The translations under genes were made by a program, and so were the position numbers. From Labrys wisconsinensis (GTDB lineage Bacteria > Pseudomonadota > Alphaproteobacteria > Rhizobiales > Labraceae), in contig NZ_JAUSVX010000005.1 of assembly GCF_030814995.1 (NCBI RefSeq), positions 1 to 64,000 on the forward strand: a stretch of DNA of 64,000 bases, given 5' to 3'. The notes under the pieces are model-generated. The model worked only from the letters and a program-made list of their open reading frames with translations. It was not told the DNA's origin and did no database searches. Below are positions 1 to 7,966 of this stretch, in pieces (the first letter of the stretch is position 1; each line of letters opens with the position of its first letter).

Positions 1-294
1 GTGCACGAAGGCGCCGGGGCCGGAGATCGAGCGGTCGACATGGCTCTCGGCCGCCAGATGGGCGATCACATCCGGGCGGAACTCGGCCAGCACCGCCGCC
101 ACGTCACCCCCGTCGCAGATGTCGCCGCGCACGAAGCGGTAGCGCGGATCCTCCGCCACCGGCGCCACCGAGGACAAGAGCCCGGCATAGGTGAGCTTGT
201 CGAAGTTGAGGACCTCGTGGTCCGTGTCGGCGATCAGGGTGCGGATCAGAGCCGATCCGATGAACCCCGCGCCGCCGGTCACCATTACGCGCAT
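1..294 (-). CDS. rfbB: dTDP-glucose 4,6-dehydratase, N-terminal part (cut by window edge)
   Basis: Catalyses dTDP-glucose to dTDP-4-keto-6-deoxyglucose, the second step of dTDP-L-rhamnose synthesis, in the cytosol. The 98 visible residues begin MRVMVTGGAGFIGS, the NAD-binding glycine motif of extended SDR epimerases. They continue with the family words FDKLTYAG, RFVRGDICD and HLAAESHVDRSI. The start is the ATG at 292-294; an in-frame ATG at 283-285 is possible but would shorten the N-terminus before the Rossmann motif. The frame is open at the left edge, so the Tyr-x3-Lys catalytic pair is not seen. It lies downstream of rfbC on the same strand, supporting a rhamnose operon continuing to the left. 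Confidence 0.93.
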   Translation of the reverse strand, partial: MRVMVTGGAGFIGSALIRTLIADTDHEVLNFDKLTYAGLLSSVAPVAEDPRYRFVRGDICDGGDVAAVLAEFRPDVIAHLAAESHVDRSISGPGAFVH

Positions 295-410
295 CCGTCT
301 GTCTCCGCTTCGGTCGCCAAACTCTGTCAAACTCGTGGGAATCTGCCCGGAGCAAAGCCGGTGCCACTCGCCTTGCCCCAACTTGGGACAACGATCTCGG
401 GCCCTTCCCC

Positions 411-974
411 TCAGAGCGGCTCCAGGGGAGCCCCATCATAGTCGAAGGGGCTTTCGAACTGGGCGAGCGTCGGCAGCTGCGCGTCCTTGGCCGACAGGGT
501 CGGCCCGCCCGGCGGCAGCGGCCAGGCGATGCCGATCGCCGCATCGCTCCACAGCACGCCGCCGTCGCAGTCCGGCGCATAGACGTCCGAGACCTTGTAG
601 GCCACCTCCACGTCCGGCTCGAGCGTGACGAAGGCATGGCCGAAGCCGACCGGCACGTAGAGCTGGTCGCCATTCTCCGCGCTCAGCTCCGCCGCTACAT
701 GCCGCCCATAGGTCGGCGAGCCCCGCCTGAGGTCCACCGCATAGTCCAGGATCCGCCCCCGCACGCAGCGCACCAGCTTGGCCTGCGCATGCGGCGGGCG
801 CTGGAAATGGATGCCCCGGATCGTTCCGGCGAACTTGGAGAAGGACTGGTTGTCCTGCACGAAGCGATCCGTGATCCCGAGCCCGGTCAGCTTGGCCTCG
901 CTGTAGGTCTCCGAGAACCAACCCCGGTCGTCCCCGAAACGCTTCGTCCTGATCAGCTTCACCGGTGTCGTCAT
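411..974 (-). CDS. rfbC: dTDP-4-dehydrorhamnose 3,5-epimerase
   Basis: Epimerises dTDP-4-keto-6-deoxyglucose at C3 and C5 to the L-lyxo isomer, feeding dTDP-L-rhamnose formation. The 187-residue product has the usual length of the RmlC cupin family. It shows the RmlC words DDRGWFSETY (about 15-24), VQDNQSFS (about 39-46), the catalytic-His segment IRGIHFQ (His56) and LYVPVGFGHAF. The start ATG at 972-974 lies directly before the conserved N-terminus. It is followed about 115 bp downstream by rfbB on the same strand. Rhamnose supplied here would serve cell-surface polysaccharides such as those encoded further right, but that link is inference. Confidence 0.95.
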   Translation of the reverse strand: MTTPVKLIRTKRFGDDRGWFSETYSEAKLTGLGITDRFVQDNQSFSKFAGTIRGIHFQRPPHAQAKLVRCVRGRILDYAVDLRRGSPTYGRHVAAELSAENGDQLYVPVGFGHAFVTLEPDVEVAYKVSDVYAPDCDGGVLWSDAAIGIAWPLPPGGPTLSAKDAQLPTLAQFESPFDYDGAPLEPL

Positions 975-1064
975 CGCCGTCCCCTTCGCGCCGGAAGGCC
1001 CGCCGGGCAGGGGCGGGCGAGGGGGAGCATCTAACCACAGCCTGGGATGGCGGGCGAGGACGGC

Positions 1065-1844
1065 TCAGGTGATGAGATAGCCGCCGTCGATGACCAGCAC
1101 GGCGCCGGTGACGAAGCTCGCCAGCGGCGAGGACAGGAAGAGGGCCCCGCCGGCGAGCTCGGCTGGCTCGCCCCAGCGCTTCATCGCGGTTCGGCCGGTG
1201 ATCGCAGCATCGCGCGCCGGGTCCTCGCGCAGCGCCTTGGTCAGGGGCGTGGCGATCCAGCCCGGCGCGATGGCGTTCACCCGGATGCGCTCGCCGGCAT
1301 AGGCGATGGCCAGCGACTTGGTGAGCTGGGCGATACCGCCCTTGGAGGCGGAGTAGGCGGGGACCAGGCCGCCGCCGAAGAAGGCGAGCATGGAGGCGGT
1401 GTTGACGATGGTGCCGCCGCGCTCGGCCAGGCGCGGGCGCGCCGCGGCGCAGACCCGCATCGAGCCGTTGAGGTTGATGTCGACCACCTCGGCGAAGATG
1501 TCGGGCTCCAGCTCTTCGCCGCGGCGGATGACGCCGGCGCAGTTGACGACATGGTCGAGGCGCGGCAGGCCGGCGACGAGCGCGGCCACGGCGGCGCCGT
1601 CGCGCACGTCGAGCCGGGCGAACGCCGCTCCCGCCAGTCCCGGCACGGCGCGCGCGGCCGCGATCTCCGCCTCGCCGACGCCGGTCGCCAGCACCGCGGC
1701 GCCGAGCGAGAGGAAGGCCTCGGCGATGGCGGCGCCGATGCCCGACGTGCCGCCCGTCACCAGCACCTGCCGGCCCTCGAACAGGCCGGGCCTGAGACAG
1801 TCGGCGGCACGCGGGATGGCGTCAGCGGATGAACTGGTCGACAT
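1065..1844 (-). CDS. SDR-family NAD(P)-dependent dehydrogenase
   Basis: A classical short-chain dehydrogenase of 259 residues. It has TGGTSGIG (30-37) for cofactor binding, NCAG near 101-104, Ser151, and the catalytic YSASK with Tyr164 and Lys168, and it ends in a typical VIDGGYLIT tail. The frame is open further upstream to 1931, but the ATG at 1842-1844 gives the normal SDR N-terminus. It overlaps the end of the upstream cupin gene by 23 bp, so the two are translationally coupled. The overall look resembles 2-deoxy-D-gluconate/2-keto-3-deoxygluconate-type dehydrogenases. Substrate is not readable; a role in sugar-acid or aromatic side-chain catabolism is inferred from the neighbours. Confidence 0.9.
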   Translation of the reverse strand: MSTSSSADAIPRAADCLRPGLFEGRQVLVTGGTSGIGAAIAEAFLSLGAAVLATGVGEAEIAAARAVPGLAGAAFARLDVRDGAAVAALVAGLPRLDHVVNCAGVIRRGEELEPDIFAEVVDINLNGSMRVCAAARPRLAERGGTIVNTASMLAFFGGGLVPAYSASKGGIAQLTKSLAIAYAGERIRVNAIAPGWIATPLTKALREDPARDAAITGRTAMKRWGEPAELAGGALFLSSPLASFVTGAVLVIDGGYLIT

Positions 1845-2349
1845 AGTCCGCTCCCAGCCCGACCTTGGCATAGTGGTCGCGGCACATGTCGATCTTGGTG
1901 AACACGTCCTCGAAGCCGAGCGGCTCGCCATAGGCGTCGACGTAGACCATGATGCCGTTGACCTGAAAATAGGTGATCATCTCCTCGACGTCGTCGGGAA
2001 CGACCAGCGTGTGGGTCTCGCCCGGCGGCTCGAAGACATAGCCGCCTTCCTCGGCCACCCAGTCGTGCTCGAGATAGTACCAGCGACCCTTGAGCACGAA
2101 GCCGTGCACCGCCTGCGGGTGGCGGTGGCGGCTGAGCACGCCGGAGCGGCGCACCCTGAGCAGGTTCATCCAGTAGCCCTGCGAGCGGTTGAGGCAGAGC
2201 GGCCGGAACCACACGTTCTCGCCCTGCGGCACCCAGATGCGCTCGTCGCTCGGGATCGCCCGGGGAATGACGATGTCGGGCAGCGTCTCCTTCGGCATCG
2301 GGTGCTGGTAGGGCAGGCGCGGATCGGGATCGACCTTCATGGGCGGCAT
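1822..2349 (-). CDS. Cupin protein of the 2,4'-dihydroxyacetophenone dioxygenase type
   Basis: About 175 residues from the ATG at 2347-2349; the frame is open upstream to 2448, and an ATG at 2338-2340 is another candidate. It has a single cupin barrel with the metal-binding cluster SRHRHPQAVHGFVLKGRWYY near the middle, followed by EEGGYVFEPPGETHTL, which supplies the Glu and the last His. This pattern matches the ring/side-chain cleaving 2,4'-dihydroxyacetophenone dioxygenase family. Real substrates of most family members are unknown, so this should be read as a metal-dependent cupin oxygenase or isomerase. It is the first gene of a leftward pair with the overlapping SDR. A 19-bp palindrome at 2420-2438 lies upstream and may be its operator. 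Confidence 0.8.
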   Translation of the reverse strand: MPPMKVDPDPRLPYQHPMPKETLPDIVIPRAIPSDERIWVPQGENVWFRPLCLNRSQGYWMNLLRVRRSGVLSRHRHPQAVHGFVLKGRWYYLEHDWVAEEGGYVFEPPGETHTLVVPDDVEEMITYFQVNGIMVYVDAYGEPLGFEDVFTKIDMCRDHYAKVGLGADYVDQFIR

Positions 2350-2419
2350 GACGACATCCTCAGCGTGCAGGTCCGGGCGCGGTGTCACCGCCGCGCGGGG
2401 CGCCGGCCCCAGGGCTGTG

Positions 2420-2438
2420 TACCAAATCTGATATGGTA
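2420..2438. promoter_or_regulatory. Palindromic operator candidate A
   Basis: The sequence TACCAAATCTGATATGGTA reads as TACCA-N-ATC-N-GAT-N-TGGTA, a dyad with 8 matched positions per arm. It lies about 70 bp upstream of the cupin gene start and 80 bp upstream of vapB. Its words TACCAAAT and ATCTGATAT recur at 3307-3329 in front of the ABC importer genes. This suggests one regulator, possibly GntR-like, controls both arms; no regulator gene is in the window next to it. Confidence 0.6.
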
Positions 2439-2519
2439 GTCCAGCCAACTGGGCCGGATGCCACTTGCATATTGGCAGGTCCGATCTATCTTACTTCAGT
2501 CTTACCTGGGGGCCAGGCC

Positions 2520-2795
2520 ATGGCCGGCGCGGAAAAGCTCGTCACGACCGTCTCGACCAAGGGACAGGTCATCCTGCCCAAGGCCATCCGCCGGCGGCGG
2601 GAATGGGAGGCGGGGACACGGCTCCTGGTCGAGGAGATGCCGGAGGGCGTGCTGTTGAGGCGGGCGCCGGCCTTCGACGCGACGCGACCGGAGGACGTCT
2701 TCGCGTCGTTGCCATGGACAGGCGAGCCGAAGACCATCGAGGAGATGGAGGCCGGCGTGCTGGCCGAAGCCAGGCGTCGCCATGCTCGCGATTGA
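2520..2795 (+). CDS. vapB: AbrB/MazE-family antitoxin (VapB type)
   Basis: A 91-residue protein whose N-terminal half carries an AbrB/SpoVT swapped-hairpin DNA-binding domain (VTTVSTKGQVILPKAIRRR, roughly residues 7-25). The C-terminal half is the part expected to wrap the toxin. It should neutralise the adjacent PIN-domain toxin and autorepress the pair. The start ATG at 2520-2522 is chosen because the AbrB domain begins right after it; the frame is open upstream to 2382. Its stop lies 14 bp inside vapC, the usual antitoxin-toxin overlap. It sits within what looks like a divergent control region between two sugar-type operons. Confidence 0.9.
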   Translation: MAGAEKLVTTVSTKGQVILPKAIRRRREWEAGTRLLVEEMPEGVLLRRAPAFDATRPEDVFASLPWTGEPKTIEEMEAGVLAEARRRHARD

Positions 2796-3171
2796 TACCA
2801 ACGTCATCGTCCGGTATCTCACCGGTGATCATCCGGACCAGTCCCGCCGCGCCCGTGCCCTGATCGACGGACAGCCTGTCTTCGCCGCCGTCACGGTCAT
2901 TCTGGAGACCGAATGGGTGCTGCGCAGCGTCTATGGCCATCGTTCGGCGGATATCGCCCGCACCCTGAAGGCCTTTGCGGGGCTGCCCACGGTGACGGTG
3001 GCGAGCGAAACGATCGTTGCGGTGGCGCTCGATCTCGCCGAGCGGGGGATGGACTTCGCCGACGCCCTGCATCTCGGTCAGGCCCAGCATTGCGAAGGCT
3101 TTGCCACGTTCGACGCCCGGCTCGTCAAGGCGGCTGCGACCGCCGGTCACGAGACCGTGCGACTGGCCTGA
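2782..3171 (+). CDS. vapC: PIN-domain toxin ribonuclease (VapC type)
   Basis: A 129-residue PIN domain, the normal length for VapC. The metal-binding acidic residues are visible: Asp5 in AIDTN, Glu42 in ILETEWVL, Asp91/Asp94 in MDFADALHL and Asp111 in ATFDARL. VapC toxins are Mg-dependent endoribonucleases that cut tRNA or rRNA when freed from antitoxin; the target here is unknown. It starts inside vapB by 14 bp, so translation is coupled. All catalytic positions are intact, so the toxin is probably active. Confidence 0.92.
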   Translation: MLAIDTNVIVRYLTGDHPDQSRRARALIDGQPVFAAVTVILETEWVLRSVYGHRSADIARTLKAFAGLPTVTVASETIVAVALDLAERGMDFADALHLGQAQHCEGFATFDARLVKAAATAGHETVRLA

Positions 3172-3297
3172 ACGAAGCCACCTTGAGGTGCTGACGCTCG
3201 CGCGGCTGCGCCTGGCCGCCGCCCGAGACCATCTGCCCGTCGCATCGACAGCGTCCGGCCCGGCCCGGGCAGGAGAGGCATCCATCACGCCGTCGCC

Positions 3298-3333
3298 TTG
3301 ACTTCCATCTGATATTGCAGATACCAAATACCA
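3298..3333 (+). promoter_or_regulatory. Promoter and operator candidate B of the ABC importer operon
   Basis: A TTGACT -35-like element at 3298-3303 is followed 16 bp later by GATACC at 3320-3325. Between and over them lie ATCTGATAT (3307-3315) and TACCAAAT (3322-3329), the same two words that make the palindrome at 2420-2438. ATCTG at 3307-3311 and CAGAT at 3318-3322 also form a small dyad. A repressor bound here would cover the core promoter. The rest of 3172-3361 holds no gene that I recognise. Confidence 0.5.
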
Positions 3334-3361
3334 GTGAGCCGCCAGCCTTGGGAGGGGTGGG

Positions 3362-4900
3362 ATGCGCATGGTCGTTTCGCTCCGGGATATCCGGAAATCC
3401 TTCGGCGCGACCCGTGCCCTCGACGGCGTTTCCTTCGATCTCGCCGCGGGCGAGGTGCACGCCCTGGTCGGCGAGAACGGCGCCGGCAAGTCGACCCTGA
3501 TGAATGTCCTGGCCGGCGTGACCCGGCCGGATGACGGCGAGCTCGTCGTCGACGGCGTGGCGCGGGCGTTCCACCGGCCGCAGGACGCCAAGGCCGCCGG
3601 CATTGCCACGGTGTTCCAGGAGCTCAGCCTCGTGGAGGGCCTCGGTGTCGCCGAGAATATCTGCGGCAGCCGCGCCCCGGGCCGATTCGGCCTGATCGAT
3701 CGGGCCGGCCAGCGCGCCCGTGCGGCGGCCGCGATGACAATGCTCGGCGCCTACCTGCCGCCGGACGTGCCGGTCGGGCGGCTCACGGCCAGCGAGCGCC
3801 AGCTCGTCGAGGTGGCCAAGGCGCTGGACCAGCTCTTCGCCGCCGGCCGCGGCGACGGCGCGGCGCGGGTGCTGATCCTGGACGAGCCGACCTCGGCGCT
3901 CACGCCCGACGAGAAGGCGTCCCTCTTCGCCGCCGTTCGGACCCTGCGCGGCGAGGGTGTCGGCATCGTCTATATCAGCCACCATCTCGACGAGGTGCTG
4001 GCGCTCGCCGACCGCATCACCGTGCTGCGCGACGGGGCCACGGTGTGGACGCGGCCGGCGGCCGGGCTCGATGCCGACACGCTGGTCCGCGCCATGGTGG
4101 GGCGGGAGGTGCGGCGCGCCGATCGCTCGCGCGGGGCGATGGGGCACGGCGGGGATCGCGCCATGGTGGAGGCCGCCCGCTTCGAGGCGGTCGGCCGGCG
4201 CGGCCGGATCGAGGGCGTCTCGCTCAGCCTCCACCATGGCGAGATCCTCGCGGTGGCCGGCCTCGACGGATCGGGACGCGAGAGTCTCGCCCGGCTGCTC
4301 GCCGGCCTCGATCGTCCGGATGCGGGCCGGATCACCCTGGCCGGCCGGCGCCATCCCGGCACGCTGCGGGGTGCGATGGCAGTGGGCCTGGGCTATGTCC
4401 CCGACGACCGCAAGACGCTCGGCCTGTTCCTGGGCCTTTCCATCGCCGACAACGCCGTGGCGGCCGACCTGAACAGCGTGGCGCGCCGGGGCCTGATGCG
4501 GGCCGAGGCAGTGCGGGACGCCGGCGCGGACCTGATCCGCCGTCACGGCGTCAAGGCGGACGGGCCGGCCCGGACCGTCGGGTCGCTCTCGGGCGGCAAC
4601 CAGCAGAAGGTGCTGTTCGGCAAATGGCTGCGGCGCGAGCCGACGCTGCTCGTGGTCGAGGAGCCGACCAAGGGCGTCGACATCGGCGCCAAGCGCGACA
4701 TCCACGCGGCGCTGGTCGCCCATGCCAAGGCGGGCGCGGCGGTGCTGGTCGTGTCGTCGGACCTGCCGGAGATCCTCGAGCTGGCGGACCGGATCCTGGT
4801 GCTGCGCCGCGGCCGGGTCGCCGGGATCCTCGACGGCGCCACGGCGAGCGAGGAGGCGGTGATGGCGCTCGCCTCCGGCTCGGCCGCCGCGGCCGCATGA
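3362..4900 (+). CDS. Ribose-type sugar ABC importer, double ATPase
   Basis: 512 residues with two fused ABC domains, the RbsA/XylG/MglA architecture. The first has an intact Walker A GENGAGKST (38-46), signature region LTASERQLVEVAKAL and Walker B ILDEPTSAL. The second has the degenerate P-loop GLDGSGRES usual for this family, an intact LSGGNQQKVLFGKWL signature and VVEEPTKGVDIG. It powers the permease encoded 20 bp downstream. A strong purine-rich ribosome site (GGGAGGGG) precedes the ATG at 3362; a second ATG two codons later is equally placed. It is the first gene of an importer-dehydrogenase operon. Substrate is a sugar or sugar derivative, not further readable. Confidence 0.95.
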   Translation: MRMVVSLRDIRKSFGATRALDGVSFDLAAGEVHALVGENGAGKSTLMNVLAGVTRPDDGELVVDGVARAFHRPQDAKAAGIATVFQELSLVEGLGVAENICGSRAPGRFGLIDRAGQRARAAAAMTMLGAYLPPDVPVGRLTASERQLVEVAKALDQLFAAGRGDGAARVLILDEPTSALTPDEKASLFAAVRTLRGEGVGIVYISHHLDEVLALADRITVLRDGATVWTRPAAGLDADTLVRAMVGREVRRADRSRGAMGHGGDRAMVEAARFEAVGRRGRIEGVSLSLHHGEILAVAGLDGSGRESLARLLAGLDRPDAGRITLAGRRHPGTLRGAMAVGLGYVPDDRKTLGLFLGLSIADNAVAADLNSVARRGLMRAEAVRDAGADLIRRHGVKADGPARTVGSLSGGNQQKVLFGKWLRREPTLLVVEEPTKGVDIGAKRDIHAALVAHAKAGAAVLVVSSDLPEILELADRILVLRRGRVAGILDGATASEEAVMALASGSAAAAA

Positions 4901-4920
4901 ACCAAGGGAAGGAATGCCCC

Positions 4921-5895
4921 ATGAGCACCACCGCGGACCAGCCCGCGCCGATCGCCTGGACGGTCCGGCGCCTCGGCAATCTGCGCGAGCTGGCGCTGCT
5001 CGGCATGATCGCGGCCCTCGTCGCCGGGATGAGCGTGGCCTCGCCCTATTTCCTCACCCTCGCCAATGTCCAGGCGGTGGTGGTCGGGCTGGTGCCGACG
5101 GCGATCATCGTGGTCGGCATGACCATCCTGCTGGTCTCCGGCGCCTTCGACCTCTCGGTCGGCTCGGTGCTGGCGCTCGCCAGCACGGTGGTGGCGATCC
5201 TGCTGCTGGCCAAGGTGCCGATGCCGCTGGCGATATCAGCCGCCCTGCTGGTCGGGGCGGGCACGGGCCTTGCCAACGGCCTGATCGTCACCGTGCTCGG
5301 CGTCAACCCGCTGATCGCGACGCTCGGCACCATGTCGGTAGCGCGCGGGGCGGCGCTGGTCTTCACGGAAGGCTTCTCCCTGTCGGGCCTGCCCGCGGAT
5401 TTCGGCGTGTTCGGCAAGACGCAGCTCCTCGGCCTGCCCGTCATGGCCTGGATCATGCTCGCCATCGTCGTCGCCGGCGACGTCGCGCTCCGGCGCACGC
5501 GCTTCCTGCGCCAAGTCTACTTCATCGGCGGCAACGAGAAGGCGGCGGCGCTGTCGGGCATCCCGGTCAACCGGGTGCGCGTCGCCTGCTTCACGCTCTC
5601 CGGGCTGCTGGCCGCCGTGGCCGGGGTGCTGCTGGCCTCGCGCCTGATGAGCGGCACGCCGACCGCCGGCAACGCCCTGGAGCTGCAGGTGCTCGCCGCC
5701 GCGGTGATCGGCGGTGCCAGCCTGCGCGGCGGCGAGGGCACCATCTTCGGCGCCGTGCTTGGCGTCGTCTTCGTGGCGCTGATCTCCAACGCGATGACCA
5801 TGCTGGCCGTGTCGATCTACTGGCAGATGATCGTCACCGGCCTCGTCCTGGTGACCGCGGTGGCCGTCGACATGCTGGGCCGGCGCAAGACCTGA
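4921..5895 (+). CDS. Ribose-type sugar ABC importer, permease
   Basis: 324 residues with about eight to ten hydrophobic segments and the RbsC-family landmarks GAFDLSVGSVLALAS, GLIVTVLGVNPLIATLGTM and YFIGGNEKAAALSGI, the last being the cytoplasmic loop that contacts the ATPase. It forms the membrane channel of the importer. The ATG at 4921 follows the ATPase stop by 20 bp and is preceded by a GGGAAGGA ribosome site. A single permease gene is normal for ribose/xylose-type systems, where it homodimerises. Confidence 0.93.
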   Translation: MSTTADQPAPIAWTVRRLGNLRELALLGMIAALVAGMSVASPYFLTLANVQAVVVGLVPTAIIVVGMTILLVSGAFDLSVGSVLALASTVVAILLLAKVPMPLAISAALLVGAGTGLANGLIVTVLGVNPLIATLGTMSVARGAALVFTEGFSLSGLPADFGVFGKTQLLGLPVMAWIMLAIVVAGDVALRRTRFLRQVYFIGGNEKAAALSGIPVNRVRVACFTLSGLLAAVAGVLLASRLMSGTPTAGNALELQVLAAAVIGGASLRGGEGTIFGAVLGVVFVALISNAMTMLAVSIYWQMIVTGLVLVTAVAVDMLGRRKT

Positions 5896-5925
5896 CCAAT
5901 CACCAATCGAGGAGGAGGAAACCCG

Positions 5926-6924
5926 ATGACCGACAAGATCGAATGGAATCGCCGCGGCCTGCTGGCGGCGCTCGCCGCCGCGGGGGCCGGCGCCAGCCTG
6001 CTGCCCCTGGCCGCCGGCCCTGCCGCGGCCGAGGCGAGCGATGCCGACTATGTCTTCCTGTCGATCGTCACCCAGGTGCCGTTCTGGGTCGACCACCGCG
6101 CCGGGCTGGAGGCGGCCGCCGCCGCGCTCGGGGTCAAGACCAGCTTCACCGGGCCGCTCGACTTCGACACGGCCGGCCAGGCCCGCCAGCTCGACGAATT
6201 GATCGCGAGGAAGCCCGCCGGGCTGCTGATCTTCCCCGGCGACGCCGCGGCGCTCGCCCCCGGCATCGACCGGGCGGTCGAGGCGGGCATTCCGGTCGCC
6301 TGCATCATTGGCGACGTCGCGGGCACAAAGCGCGCCGCCTTTCTCGGCATCTCCAACTACGAGGCCGGCCGCATCGGCGGCGAGATGCTGGCCGAGGCGG
6401 TCGGCGGCAAGGGCAAGGTGCTGCTCGGCACCTTCCCGGCGCCCTCGACCCTGGAGCGGGTCAAGGGCTACAAGGACGTGCTCGCCGAGAAATTCCCCGA
6501 GATCCAGGTCGTCGACGTGGTCAACGACAAGGCGGACCCGTCCTATGCGCCGACGGCCTATGCCCAGGCGCTCCAGGCCCATCCCGACGTGGTCGGCATC
6601 GGCGGCACCGATGGCGACAGCGGCAAGGGCGCGGCGCTGGCGGTGGTCGAGCAGGGCAAGGTCGGCGCGGTGAAGATCGTCGCCATGGACCGCAACACCG
6701 ACATGCTGCCCTATATCGCCGACGGCACCATCCACGGCTCGGTGGCGCAGAAGAGCTGGCTGGAGAGCTACCTCGCCGTGCACCTCCTGCACTGGCTGAA
6801 CCAGAACAAGATCCACATCGTCGCCGACAGCGCCAAGGCCGGCATCAACCCGCTGCCGGACACGATCTCGACCGGGGTGATGCGGGTCACCAAGGACAAC
6901 GTCTCGGCCTTCATGCCGGCCTGA
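5926..6924 (+). CDS. Periplasmic sugar-binding protein (ribose/galactose type), Tat signal
   Basis: 332 residues of the type-I periplasmic binding fold (Peripla_BP_4). The N-terminus WNRRGLLAALAAAGAG with a following AAGPAAAEA cleavage region is a twin-arginine signal, so it is probably exported folded. The mature part starts YVFLSIVTQVPFWVDHRAGLEAAAAALG, the usual first strand and helix of this family, and contains GIGGTDGDSGKGAA and IVAMDRNTDML of the hinge and ligand side. It captures the ligand for the permease and ATPase just upstream. GGAGGAGG immediately precedes the ATG. Tat rather than Sec export is less common for this family. Confidence 0.93.
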   Translation: MTDKIEWNRRGLLAALAAAGAGASLLPLAAGPAAAEASDADYVFLSIVTQVPFWVDHRAGLEAAAAALGVKTSFTGPLDFDTAGQARQLDELIARKPAGLLIFPGDAAALAPGIDRAVEAGIPVACIIGDVAGTKRAAFLGISNYEAGRIGGEMLAEAVGGKGKVLLGTFPAPSTLERVKGYKDVLAEKFPEIQVVDVVNDKADPSYAPTAYAQALQAHPDVVGIGGTDGDSGKGAALAVVEQGKVGAVKIVAMDRNTDMLPYIADGTIHGSVAQKSWLESYLAVHLLHWLNQNKIHIVADSAKAGINPLPDTISTGVMRVTKDNVSAFMPA

Positions 6925-6984
6925 GCCGCAGGGCGTCCACCCCGCCGGCCGCGTCGGGCCGGTGGGCCAAGACAAGGAAGCAGC

Positions 6985-7770
6985 ATGGATCTGAACCTGA
7001 AGGGCAAGCGCGTCCTCGTCACCGGATCGGCCTCCGGCATCGGGCGCGCCACGGCGGCAGCCTTCCTGCGCGAAGGCGCCGAGGTGGTGATGAACGGCCT
7101 CACCGAGGCCGAGGTCGCCGCGGCGCTGGCGCAGCTGAGCCCGCTCGGCCCGGTCCGAGGCCTCGCCGCCGACATCGCCACGGCGGACGGAGCCGAGGCG
7201 CTGCTGGCCTTCGCCGGCGCCGGCGGGGTCGACGTGCTGGTCAACAATGTCGGGATCTTCTCGGTGAAGCCCTTTGCCGAGGTGACCGATGCGGAATGGC
7301 TGCATACTTTCAACGTCAACGTGCTCACCGCCGTGCGGATGAGCCGGGCGATCCTGCCTGACATGCTGGCGCGCGGCACCGGCGCAATCGTCAACCTCGC
7401 CTCGGAAGCCGGGGTGAAGCCTCTGCCGCAGATGGTGCATTATTCCGTCACCAAGACCGCGATGATCGGCCTCACCCGCGGCCTCGCCGAGCTGACCAAG
7501 GGCACGGCCGTCACCGTCAACGCCGTGCTGCCCGGCCCGACCTGGACCGAGGGGGTGGAGGCCTATTTCCGCGGCCTCGCCATGGCCAAGGCTGCGCCGA
7601 TCGACGGCATCATCGGCAACTATTTCCGCGAGGACGAGCCGACCTCGCTGATCCAGCGCTTCGTCCGGCCCGAGGAGGTGGCGCGCATGATCGCCTTCGT
7701 CGCCGCCTCGCCCGCCGCCAATGGCGGCGCCTACCGCATCGAAGGCGGCATCATCCGCAGCATCCTCTGA
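6985..7770 (+). CDS. SDR-family dehydrogenase of the importer operon
   Basis: 261 residues, classical SDR. Cofactor loop TGSASGIGRAT near the N-terminus, NNVG in the middle and the catalytic YSVTKTAMIG Tyr-x3-Lys pair. The C-terminal region FRGLAMAKAAPIDGIIGNYFREDEPTSLIQRF is longer than the minimal SDR and ends in the usual GGAYRIEGGIIRSIL. It presumably oxidises the substrate brought in by the importer encoded 60 bp upstream. Substrate unknown. It is followed by two strong hairpins (7777-7853) before the next gene. Confidence 0.9.
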   Translation: MDLNLKGKRVLVTGSASGIGRATAAAFLREGAEVVMNGLTEAEVAAALAQLSPLGPVRGLAADIATADGAEALLAFAGAGGVDVLVNNVGIFSVKPFAEVTDAEWLHTFNVNVLTAVRMSRAILPDMLARGTGAIVNLASEAGVKPLPQMVHYSVTKTAMIGLTRGLAELTKGTAVTVNAVLPGPTWTEGVEAYFRGLAMAKAAPIDGIIGNYFREDEPTSLIQRFVRPEEVARMIAFVAASPAANGGAYRIEGGIIRSIL

Positions 7771-7776
7771 CGGGCC

Positions 7777-7802
7777 TAAGCAGGTTCTCCCGAACCTGCT
7801 TA
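7777..7802. repeat. Perfect hairpin with GGTTC-tccc-GAACC core
   Basis: TAAGCAGGTTC at 7777-7787 pairs with GAACCTGCTTA at 7792-7802 around a TCCC loop, 11 bp without mismatch. It starts 7 bp after an SDR stop. There is no T run, so it is either a factor-independent hairpin without a U tract or a dispersed palindromic repeat; the core GGTTCTCCCGAACCTGC recurs at 43460-43476. Confidence 0.75.
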
Positions 7803-7822
7803 CATTCAAGACTCTGAGCAGC

Positions 7823-7853
7823 ATTGATTTTGCATTGGAAATGCAAAATCAAT
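7823..7853. repeat. Perfect 14-bp inverted repeat
   Basis: ATTGATTTTGCATT at 7823-7836 pairs with AATGCAAAATCAAT at 7840-7853 around a three-base GGA loop. It is strikingly AT-rich in a GC-rich genome and lies 21 bp after the hairpin at 7777-7802, in front of the epimerase gene. A terminator, mRNA-stabilising hairpin or palindromic mobile repeat are all possible. Confidence 0.75.
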
Positions 7854-7966
7854 CGTGGCGAAAGCCACGAGAAGCTGCGCCGGCGATCGCTGGACGTCGC
7901 ACGGCGTCCGTGCGAAGCCGACGGCCGCGCCCCGGACCCCGGGGACGAAGACTTCAGGGAAGACGC

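Noticed and set aside
3172-3297. Remnant of a regulator gene between vapC and operator B
   Set aside because: None of the six readings shows a helix-turn-helix or FCD/UTRA word; the segment is too short and arginine-rich to support a call.
5236-7824. An 862-codon open frame on the minus strand opposite the importer and SDR genes
   Set aside because: Its translation is rich in Gly, Asp, His and Arg with no family words, as expected from the antisense of GC-rich genes. The plus strand carries clear permease, binding-protein and SDR sequences.
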